Shown here in pieces: positions 16,069-23,629 of a stretch of 55,098 nt of DNA. The translations under genes were made by a program, and so were the position numbers. Where the stretch lies: contig JAHLKX010000011.1 in assembly GCA_020444515.1 (NCBI GenBank), forward strand, positions 92,862 through 147,959. Direction: 5' to 3'. Source of the stretch: Bacteroidota bacterium (GTDB taxonomy: Bacteria; Bacteroidota; Bacteroidia; Bacteroidales; JAADJA01). Under the pieces are notes generated by a model. It worked only from the letters and a program-made list of their open reading frames with translations. It had not been told where the DNA came from and did not search any database. Position 1 is the stretch's first letter; each line of letters opens with the position of its first letter.

Positions 16069-17226
16069 ATGCCAAATCCGTTGAAGCAATTTAAAGATTA
16101 TTTCAACTTTAACCGAACTGAACAACGAGGACTCAGTGTATTGTTTATCTTGTTGCTACTGATCATTGGTTTAAACCTGATGATGCCTTATCTGTTCAAG
16201 CCTGAAACGATTGATTTTACGGATTTTGAATCGGAGATTGCAAAATTTGAACAACAACAGGCAGCCGCAAAGGATTCCCTCTTAAAGCTCAGCGCACCAG
16301 CCAAATCCTTCACCCAAACCTCCCAGTCATCCGAGGGTGACCACATTCAACCTTTCCCCTTCGATCCCAATAACCTCCCCCGGGATAAATGGCAGCAATT
16401 GGGTTTGACCGATCCTCAAATTGATGTGATAAAAAATTATGAATCCAAAGGAGGACAGTTTAAAACAAAAAATGACCTGGCAAAAATTTACTCCATCAGC
16501 GATGTTGAATTTGCTAAATTAGAACCCTATATCAAGATTGAAAATGTAGGCCCTGAAAAGAAGTCAGAACCGATATTGACACCGATCCCATTTGATCCCA
16601 ATACTGCTACCCGGCAAGATTTTATAGCCATGGGACTGAATGAAAGTCTGATCAATGCCATCATTAGCTACCGAAACAAAGGGGGTAAATTTGATGATGC
16701 AGATGATTTTGGAAAAATGTATACCCTCTCCCCCGAAGACTTTCAAACCCTGAAACCATACATACATATCGACCAGAAAATGATCCCTGGTCAGGATCCT
16801 TTTGAGAAACCGATGGTCGTTATAGAGATCAATACGGCCGACACCCTCGACTTACAACAATTACCCGGTATTGGTCCGGCCTTTGCCAGCCGCATTATCA
16901 AATATCGTGAACTATTGGGAGGTTACCATGATAAAGAACAACTTCTGGAGGTATATGGCATGGACAGTCTCCGCTATGCCGCCATTGCTGAGAATCTTAC
17001 CGTTGATCCTTTACCGATTAGAAAGATCAATATCAATAAGGCATCGATTAAAGATCTGATCAACCATCCCTACATTGAATTCTACCTGGCCAAGTCCATC
17101 ATCACTTACCGCGAAAGTATTGGGACCTACAAAAACCTTGACGAACTATTGAATGCGCGGCTCATTTATAAAGAATTGTTTTTAAAAATTGCACCTTATT
17201 TAACGTTGAGTGAATCGGATACCTGA
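16069..17226 (+). CDS. ComEA-like protein with four helix-hairpin-helix units
   Basis: A 385-residue, membrane-anchored, probably DNA-binding protein. A short cytoplasmic start is followed by one transmembrane helix (residues ~23-42), which puts the rest in the periplasm. After a linker come four similar ~60-70 residue blocks. The first two open FDPN, the third EINTAD and the fourth ININKA; each has an I..Y...GG.(F/Y) segment, and each ends in a hydrophobic strand. Block three carries the classic HhH hairpin LPGIGPAFASRI. ComEA binds incoming DNA with two HhH motifs, so four is a lineage expansion. The stop is 1 nt before the next ATG, so the TPR gene is co-transcribed. Confidence 0.85.
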   Translation: MPNPLKQFKDYFNFNRTEQRGLSVLFILLLLIIGLNLMMPYLFKPETIDFTDFESEIAKFEQQQAAAKDSLLKLSAPAKSFTQTSQSSEGDHIQPFPFDPNNLPRDKWQQLGLTDPQIDVIKNYESKGGQFKTKNDLAKIYSISDVEFAKLEPYIKIENVGPEKKSEPILTPIPFDPNTATRQDFIAMGLNESLINAIISYRNKGGKFDDADDFGKMYTLSPEDFQTLKPYIHIDQKMIPGQDPFEKPMVVIEINTADTLDLQQLPGIGPAFASRIIKYRELLGGYHDKEQLLEVYGMDSLRYAAIAENLTVDPLPIRKININKASIKDLINHPYIEFYLAKSIITYRESIGTYKNLDELLNARLIYKELFLKIAPYLTLSESDT

Positions 17227-17227
17227 T

Positions 17228-18568
17228 ATGAGAGAATATATTCAACATAAAATGGTTTTGACAGGAATGATCTTCATTATCCTGGTTATTTCGGCAGAGG
17301 TTCGGGGTCAGGTTGTTGCATTCGACACCAAAGCACAGGAGCGGGTTGACAGTTTGAATAACCGGGGTGCAGAAATATTGTTATCTGATATCCAGGAAGC
17401 CCGTAAGATTGGGATGAAGTCGCTGGCCCTGTCTATTTCCAGTGGCTACATCAAAGGCAAGGGCATTGCACTTAATTTTCTGGGCAACGTCAACCTGATC
17501 GAAGGCCAATACGATACAGCTGCAACTTATTATAAACGTGCCATTCAAACATTTGAGCCCATCGGTTTTGATGCAGGAATTGCTTATTGTTACAATAACC
17601 TGGGTTTGATCTATGAAAATAAAGGGGATTACAACCGGTCACTGGAATATTTTATAAAATCACTTCAGCTGGAACAAGCCAAGAACAACAAGGAAGGGAT
17701 CGCCTCTTGTTACAATAATATGGCCAACGTCAATTACTATATGGGTCAATATGATAAGAGTCTGGAGTATTATTATAAAAGCATTGACATATATGATTCC
17801 CTTGAAAATGAAGCGGAAATTTCTACCCTGATGATCAACATTGCCGTGATCTATGAATTGCAGGAACAATATGAAAAAGCCATCGAACTTAATAAAAGGG
17901 CCATCCTGCTGAGCCGAAAATATGAAAACCATTATGATGAAGCAATAGGTCTCAATAACCTGGGCTCAAATTATTATCATATGAATCAGTTCTATACGGC
18001 ATCGCGATATTTGAACCAGGCCCTCATCCTCAGAGATCAGTTAAAGGATAAAGTAGGTATATCTTCAACGCTTAAACATCTTGGCAAGGTGTACCAAAAA
18101 AAGAGACAATTTGATCGGGCCATTGATTATTTTTTTAAGGCCCTCAAGCTGAGTGAAGAAGTTGAGGATAAGAGAAGCATTGCCGAGATTCTGACCCTCA
18201 TCGGGGAAAACGTGATGAGCAAAGGAAATACCAATGAAGCGCTGGATTATTTCAATCAAAGTCTTGAAATCTCCTCCACGATCGGAGCACGGAAGGAGAT
18301 CATGCGCAACTATGAATTACTATCTATGGTTTATGCAAAGCGTAACCAACACGACAGCGCCTCCAATTACATCACCCTTTATGCCGCATTGAGCGACTCC
18401 CTGACCATTGGTGAGGAACTGGCATCCCTCGACAATAAATTAACACACTCCGATCAGGTTAATGATAAGATGAAGATCTACCGGATTGCATTGTGGATTT
18501 CGAGCCTGATCATCCTGACCCTGATTCTGATGATCCTATTCAGGAAAAAACAAACTTCAAAAACATAA
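17228..18568 (+). CDS. TPR-repeat protein with a single C-terminal membrane helix
   Basis: A 446-residue protein: signal peptide (ends VRGQ), then seven or eight consecutive tetratricopeptide repeats (for example AYCYNNLGLIYENKGDYNRSLEYF), then one transmembrane helix (IALWISSLIILTLILMILF) and a short basic tail (RKKQTSKT). The TPRs would lie in the periplasm and bind protein partners. The same TPR-TM layout normally precedes a histidine kinase or HTH output domain in Bacteroidota. Here translation stops right after the helix, so this may be a truncated sensor or a stand-alone adaptor. The ATG at 17228 is preferred to a GTG at 17210 because it follows the upstream stop by 1 nt and starts the signal peptide. 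Confidence 0.85.
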   Translation: MREYIQHKMVLTGMIFIILVISAEVRGQVVAFDTKAQERVDSLNNRGAEILLSDIQEARKIGMKSLALSISSGYIKGKGIALNFLGNVNLIEGQYDTAATYYKRAIQTFEPIGFDAGIAYCYNNLGLIYENKGDYNRSLEYFIKSLQLEQAKNNKEGIASCYNNMANVNYYMGQYDKSLEYYYKSIDIYDSLENEAEISTLMINIAVIYELQEQYEKAIELNKRAILLSRKYENHYDEAIGLNNLGSNYYHMNQFYTASRYLNQALILRDQLKDKVGISSTLKHLGKVYQKKRQFDRAIDYFFKALKLSEEVEDKRSIAEILTLIGENVMSKGNTNEALDYFNQSLEISSTIGARKEIMRNYELLSMVYAKRNQHDSASNYITLYAALSDSLTIGEELASLDNKLTHSDQVNDKMKIYRIALWISSLIILTLILMILFRKKQTSKT

Positions 18569-18732
18569 CCCGAGATGCATCTTTTTCTTCTTCGCGAAGG
18601 TCTATGAAAAAAACATGGGGATGTCATTGGAAGTTGCTGCGAAATTGTGAAGTTCATCATCAATTATCTGGCTCAGACTGCCACCATCCACTGAAATAAA
18701 ATTAATCTTGTCTCGTTAAAGATTGGATTCAT

Positions 18733-18740
18733 TATATTTG
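18733..18740 (+). promoter_or_regulatory. -7 promoter element for the PorE-like gene
   Basis: TATATTTG, a full TAnnTTTG match, 29 nt before the ATG at 18769. The rest of the 200-nt gap after the TPR gene shows no gene I can support. Confidence 0.7.
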
Positions 18741-18768
18741 CGGTCGAAATTAAGTTAGGAGTAGCATT

Positions 18769-21249
18769 ATGTATCTTAGAAATTTCTTACTGATCTTTTT
18801 GACAGTATTTATCTCGTCACTGGCTGTTGCGCAGCGTGATTTCACATCCGATGCAGACAGAGATTTTGAAGATCAAAAATATTCAATTGCTATTGACAAA
18901 TACAAAAAAGCTTATTCAAAAACCAAGGACAGGGATGAAAAAAACCGGATTCGATTTCAAATGGCCGAGTGTTATCGGTTGATGAATGAAACCCGGCGGG
19001 CTGAAGTTTATTACAAAAGCCTTTACCGAACCGATTATTTTAAAAAAGAACCCATCGTTCTCTTGAATTATGCAGAAATGTTGAAATCGAACCAGAGTTA
19101 CGATGAGGCCATGCCCATTTATGAGCAATATATCAAACTCCGACCCAATGATCCAAGGGGACCCGATGGTTTAAAATCCTGCAAACTGCAGAAAGACTGG
19201 TATGAAAATCCAACTGGCCATATTTTGACCAATATACGGGACCTCAATTCACGGGAAGATGATTTTGCGCCGTGTTATGCCTCGGATAACTATAATGACC
19301 TGATCATAACATCCAATAGAGAGGGCTCCACTGGTAAAGATGCGGATGAATGGACCGGCAAAAATTTTACCGATCTTTTTTATTCGCGAAAGGACCGGAA
19401 AGGGGAATGGAGCACACCCGATCTCCTTGAAACGGAAGGGAAGATCAACACACCGACCAATGAAGGTATTGCCACCATGAACAGTAGCTTTACCACCTTG
19501 TATTTTACCCGTTGTGGCAACGAAAAAAATTCAAACTCAGGTTGCCACATTTATATGTCCAAAAAAACAGGACGCAATTACGGTGAACCTGAGATCGTAC
19601 CCCTGGGTGGCGATAGCACCAGTGCCATCGGACACCCCACTCTGACAGAAGACGAAAAAATGATCATTTTCGCATCTGACTTCCCCAATGGATATGGGAG
19701 CAAAGATCTGTGGTATGCCACCCGTAAATCCAAATCAGAAGAGTTCGGATTACCCAAAAACCTGGGTCCAGTTATCAATACTACCGGTGATGAGCTGTTC
19801 CCTTTTCTGCGTTCCGACAGTGTATTGTACTTTGCTTCCAATGGCCATATAGGTATGGGTTTACTCGACATTTTTGTTTCCACCTATTCAAACGGCACCT
19901 GGGGTGTTCCTGAAAATCTGCAGTATCCCATCAATTCCAATGCGGATGATTATGGAATAATCTTTAATAAAAATGAAGAGGAAGAAGGATTTTTTACATC
20001 GGGCAGAAAAATGCTGGGTGTGGAAAGAGCCCGGGGTGGCGATGACATCTACCATTTTGTGATACCGCCACTTGAGTTTACCCTTTCCGGTGTGGTTAAG
20101 GACGATCGTACCCTGCAGTTCCTTGAAGATGCCGAAGTGAGAATGGTCGGCTCTGATGGTTCATCCATCGTTACCCAAACAAATTCCATCGGTCGTTATG
20201 AGTTCACCAAAGAGCAGTTTCAGCCGCGGACTACTTATGAGTTAACCATTTCCAAAGAGAATTATTTTAGCACTACAGGTTCGGAAACCACGGTAGGCGT
20301 TGAAAAAAGTAAAGATTTTGTGTTGGATTTTGTTTTGAAACCGATCCCGAAAAAGCCCATTGTGCTACCCGAGATTCTGTATGATCTGGCCAAGTGGGAT
20401 CTCAAACCACAGTACCAGGATTCCCTGCAGGGACTGATCACAACGCTGGATGATAACCCGAGAATGGTCGTTGAACTGGCATCCCATACCGATGCCCGCG
20501 ATACCGACGAACGCAATGATATCCTGTCTCAAAAACGGGCACAATCTGTTGTGGATTATCTGATCCTCCGTGGTATTGATCCCGACCGACTGGTGGCCAA
20601 AGGATATGGGGAAAGAGTTCCCCGTGAATTAACCAAGGACTATTACCTCAATGGCAAACTGGTGCTTGATTCCGGGCAGGTCATGAGCGAAGATTTTATT
20701 GCCAAGCTCGAATCCAATGACATTAAAGAACTGGCCCATCAACTCAACCGACGTACCGAATTTTCAGTGTTGCGCAACGATTTTGTTCCTAAAGTTAAAC
20801 TTGATACCGTTGTAACACCGGTAGCCGCGAAAATTGACATTGTAGTCAATCCGGAAGCTGAAGAACAATCCGTACCCCTGCTCAAAGATGCCGAAGGCCG
20901 TTTTGGAGTCAAGTGCGAGATCAATGGATATCCGCTCAATATGTATATTGATAACCGGCTCAGAGAACCCGTGATATCCCTTGAAAATGCATTGAACCTC
21001 TTACGCGATGGTGCCATCAGCAAAAATGACTTCGCCGGCGATCCTGAAGAGATACTTGCTAACTCAACCATCCAGGATGGTGCAGTATTCCTCGTGGAAG
21101 AAGTGAAGGTGGAAAAAAATTACATCACGATGATTGAAGTTACCGTGAATCATAAAGTCGAACGGGGATTTTATGTAGATGAAGCTACCTTCTCACTCAT
21201 CGGTAAATATCGCATCGACGAAGAAAACATGAAAATGATCTTCGAGTAA
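18769..21249 (+). CDS. PorE-like TPR/beta-propeller/CRD/OmpA protein with a C-terminal retropepsin-like domain
   Basis: An 826-residue periplasmic protein. Signal peptide to about 21; TPR helices ~22-130; a WD40-like (PD40) propeller ~150-430; a carboxypeptidase-regulatory beta-sandwich ~433-505; an OmpA peptidoglycan-binding domain ~534-660 (ASHTDARDTDERN, SQKRAQSVVDYL). This order matches PorE, which anchors the type IX secretion machinery to peptidoglycan, and the window holds three T9SS cargo proteins. The final ~115 residues resemble a bacteroidal retropepsin-like aspartic protease, but the DTG active site is replaced (D728, then Asn-Arg-Leu). It is probably inactive and used for binding. 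purM follows after 5 nt. Confidence 0.8.
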   Translation: MYLRNFLLIFLTVFISSLAVAQRDFTSDADRDFEDQKYSIAIDKYKKAYSKTKDRDEKNRIRFQMAECYRLMNETRRAEVYYKSLYRTDYFKKEPIVLLNYAEMLKSNQSYDEAMPIYEQYIKLRPNDPRGPDGLKSCKLQKDWYENPTGHILTNIRDLNSREDDFAPCYASDNYNDLIITSNREGSTGKDADEWTGKNFTDLFYSRKDRKGEWSTPDLLETEGKINTPTNEGIATMNSSFTTLYFTRCGNEKNSNSGCHIYMSKKTGRNYGEPEIVPLGGDSTSAIGHPTLTEDEKMIIFASDFPNGYGSKDLWYATRKSKSEEFGLPKNLGPVINTTGDELFPFLRSDSVLYFASNGHIGMGLLDIFVSTYSNGTWGVPENLQYPINSNADDYGIIFNKNEEEEGFFTSGRKMLGVERARGGDDIYHFVIPPLEFTLSGVVKDDRTLQFLEDAEVRMVGSDGSSIVTQTNSIGRYEFTKEQFQPRTTYELTISKENYFSTTGSETTVGVEKSKDFVLDFVLKPIPKKPIVLPEILYDLAKWDLKPQYQDSLQGLITTLDDNPRMVVELASHTDARDTDERNDILSQKRAQSVVDYLILRGIDPDRLVAKGYGERVPRELTKDYYLNGKLVLDSGQVMSEDFIAKLESNDIKELAHQLNRRTEFSVLRNDFVPKVKLDTVVTPVAAKIDIVVNPEAEEQSVPLLKDAEGRFGVKCEINGYPLNMYIDNRLREPVISLENALNLLRDGAISKNDFAGDPEEILANSTIQDGAVFLVEEVKVEKNYITMIEVTVNHKVERGFYVDEATFSLIGKYRIDEENMKMIFE

Positions 21250-21254
21250 AATTG

Positions 21255-22421
21255 ATGCCCGATCAGATTAAATATAATCTGCGCGGTGTGTCGGCTTCCA
21301 AAGATGATGTCCATGCCGCCATCCGGAACATCGACAAAGGTTTGTACCCCCATGCTTTTTGTAAGATCATACCCGATATACTGGGTGGCGATCCGCAATA
21401 TTGTAATATCATGCATGCAGATGGTGCGGGCACCAAATCATCCCTGGCATATATCTACTGGAAAGAAACCGGTGACCTGGTAGTTTGGAAAGGCATCGCC
21501 CAGGATGCCATTGTTATGAATCTTGACGATTTGCTGTGTGTGGGTGTTTATGACAATATCCTACTCTCCTCTACCATCGGTCGCAACAAGAACCTGATTC
21601 CCGGCGAAGTGATCGCAGCCATCATTAATGGCACAGAAGAGATACTGGAGCACCTTCGCGGTCTGGGAATAGGCATCTACTCCACGGGAGGTGAAACTGC
21701 CGACGTGGGCGACCTGGTCAGGACCATCATTGTGGATTCTACCGTGACAGCGCGGACTAAAAGGTCAGAGATCATCGAAAACAACATACAACCTGGTGAC
21801 GTTATCGTGGGTTTGGCCTCCTTCGGACAGGCCAGCTACGAAAAAGAATACAACGGTGGGATGGGAAGCAATGGCCTTACTTCGGCACGACATGATGTGT
21901 TTGCAAAAATGCTGGCCAAAAAATATCCCGAGAGTTTTGATCCTGAAATTCCTGAAGAACTGGTCTATTCAGGCAGTAAACAACCAACCGATCCCTCAGC
22001 AGTGAAAGGGGTCGATATTGGTAAACTGGTGCTCTCCCCCACCCGGACTTATGCACCCGTTGTAAAAAAAGTACTGGAAACCCACCATGATCAGATCCAT
22101 GGTATGGTTCACTGCAGCGGTGGAGCTCAAACCAAAGTGCTCCATTTCATCGACAACCTTGAGGTGGTAAAAGATAACCTGTTCCCTGTTCCACCCCTTT
22201 TTAAGCTGATACAGGAAGAATCGGGCACCGACTGGCGGGAAATGTATACCGTTTTCAACATGGGCCATCGAATGGAATTTTATGTACCCGAAACCATTGC
22301 ACAAGATATCATTCGCATCGCTGAATCATTCAATATTGAAGGACGGATTGTCGGACATTGCAAACCTTCAGATCAAAAGCGGGTGACCATCCGCTCGGAG
22401 TTCGGGGAATTTGTGTATTGA
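21255..22421 (+). CDS. purM: Phosphoribosylformylglycinamidine cyclo-ligase (AIR synthetase)
   Basis: A 388-residue enzyme of purine synthesis that closes the imidazole ring of formylglycinamidine ribonucleotide using ATP, giving AIR. It has the PurM/SelD fold: N-terminal ATP-binding part with HADGAGTKSSLAY and DDLLCVGV, then STGGETADVGD and GLASFGQASYE, and a C-terminal part with HCSGGAQTK and NMGHRMEF. The extra segments relative to the ~345-residue E. coli enzyme are typical of the Bacteroidota form. Start: the ATG at 21255 is preferred to the adjacent TTG at 21252. It lies 5 nt after the PorE-like gene and may share its promoter. Confidence 0.9.
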   Translation: MPDQIKYNLRGVSASKDDVHAAIRNIDKGLYPHAFCKIIPDILGGDPQYCNIMHADGAGTKSSLAYIYWKETGDLVVWKGIAQDAIVMNLDDLLCVGVYDNILLSSTIGRNKNLIPGEVIAAIINGTEEILEHLRGLGIGIYSTGGETADVGDLVRTIIVDSTVTARTKRSEIIENNIQPGDVIVGLASFGQASYEKEYNGGMGSNGLTSARHDVFAKMLAKKYPESFDPEIPEELVYSGSKQPTDPSAVKGVDIGKLVLSPTRTYAPVVKKVLETHHDQIHGMVHCSGGAQTKVLHFIDNLEVVKDNLFPVPPLFKLIQEESGTDWREMYTVFNMGHRMEFYVPETIAQDIIRIAESFNIEGRIVGHCKPSDQKRVTIRSEFGEFVY

Positions 22422-22431
22422 AAAAATGATC

Positions 22432-22683
22432 ATGAAAGTACATACTTTAAAAACCTGGTCCGAATATTTTACTGACATTTTGAATGGAACGAAAACCTTT
22501 GAAGTGCGCAAAAATGACAGGGATTTCAAAATAGGAGACATCCTCCAACTGGAGGAATGGAACCAGGAGACAGGCTCTTTTACTTCTAGACATTGTTCAA
22601 GAGAAGTTGTCTATGTGCTTGATGGAGGCCAGTTTGGCGTTGAAAAGGGCTATGTTGTAATGGGATTAAAAGAGGTGTCATAG
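22432..22683 (+). CDS. DUF3850 (ASCH/PUA-like) small protein
   Basis: An 83-residue protein with the features of DUF3850: an opening MKVHTLKTW, the block KTFEVRKNDRDFKIGDILQL, then EEWN, and a VVYVL strand. The fold belongs to the PUA/ASCH superfamily, which binds RNA or modified nucleotides. The actual substrate is not known. Members are patchily spread and often found in phages, so horizontal acquisition is plausible. It starts 10 nt after purM. ATG 22426 is an alternative start, but 22432 matches the family N-terminus. Confidence 0.75.
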   Translation: MKVHTLKTWSEYFTDILNGTKTFEVRKNDRDFKIGDILQLEEWNQETGSFTSRHCSREVVYVLDGGQFGVEKGYVVMGLKEVS

Positions 22684-23188
22684 ACAATCTTCAATGTTTC
22701 TCCTACTTTTAATAAGCCTTCCTGAATCAGAATGACCAACGGTCATAAAGTGAGGACCAATAGCCAGAGGCAGCTTTATGCATTGCATGATTCCTGATAC
22801 CCTGGTAACATGATAAGGTTCAGCCTCATTTTGATATACGAAAACTTATCACAACAGCGATCAAAAAAAAGCACATCATCCTGTTTTCTGTTCTGAGCAG
22901 GAGTTTTTATCACACCCGAAAACTATTGGGATTCCACATGCAGATTTAAAACGTGATTTCTTCCAGTGCTAACTGCAGAGCCACGAGAAAGAGGGATTTA
23001 TTAAGTAGTAGGCCATTTAGAATTTCAAGTGTAATATATTCCTTGTGCGGCGTCATCGATTCTTGAGACTAATTTTATAATTATAAACAATTATTCTCCG
23101 AGGGATTTACTCCAATCTACCACAATCATTGTTCACCCTTTCGCGTTATTAAAGTAATAAGCACCCACAAAAGCTTTCAATATTTCAG
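22684..23188. other. Gene-free stretch of about 500 nt
   Basis: No convincing gene is present on either strand. A perfect 6-bp hairpin (ATGACC, AAC loop, GGTCAT) lies at 22732-22746. On the minus strand an uninterrupted 36-codon frame runs from ATG 23056 to the stop at 22946, giving a hydrophobic peptide, but it has no full promoter match and I do not call it a gene. Stops are dense in the other frames. The stretch looks like decayed sequence. Confidence 0.5.
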
Positions 23189-23196
23189 TACCTTTG
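23189..23196 (+). promoter_or_regulatory. -7 promoter element upstream of the mutL cluster
   Basis: TACCTTTG (TAnnTTTG) lies 18 nt before the ATG at 23214. It supports that start over the one 9 nt upstream, which would sit at the transcription start. Confidence 0.7.
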
Positions 23197-23213
23197 CAAA
23201 AACTTTGTTCATC

Positions 23214-23480
23214 ATGAAAATAGTTTTTTTCAGAACACCCAAACCCCGTCAATTCAGCTATCCACCGCGTTATTATGATGAGGAAAAAGAGCATTGGGAA
23301 ATGCGGAAAAAAGAGCTGGGACTGAGCGGGGAAGGCAATACTGATTTTCGGAGCATGATCTCCAATAACTGGAGGCGTGTTCGGAAATCGGACCGGTCAA
23401 GGAAGAAAAAAGCGGAGATGAGTGTTTTGGTATACCTGTTCATTGTCGCCATACTGATCTATTTCATTTTTTTCACATGA
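23214..23480 (+). CDS. Small single-helix membrane protein
   Basis: An 88-residue protein with a basic, proline- and tyrosine-rich N-terminus (RTPKPRQFSYPPRYYD) and a strongly charged middle (RRVRKSDRSRKKK). One C-terminal transmembrane helix (VLVYLFIVAILIYFIFF) is preceded by positive charges, so the N-terminus should be cytoplasmic. I recognise it only as the type of short protein commonly found next to mutL in Bacteroidota. Function is unknown. mutL begins 149 nt downstream. Confidence 0.7.
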   Translation: MKIVFFRTPKPRQFSYPPRYYDEEKEHWEMRKKELGLSGEGNTDFRSMISNNWRRVRKSDRSRKKKAEMSVLVYLFIVAILIYFIFFT

Positions 23481-23629
23481 TGCCCTCCCGGGAAGATCAG
23501 AGCAATCAATGTATTATGCTTGCTGTTGTGCCGATTTTGAAAAGTTTAACCCGAGCATTTCGTATTGAAAATGTGTATTTGAACCATCCATGATTAGGAA
23601 TGGTCACATTGAAAGTTGAAGAAGAGATT

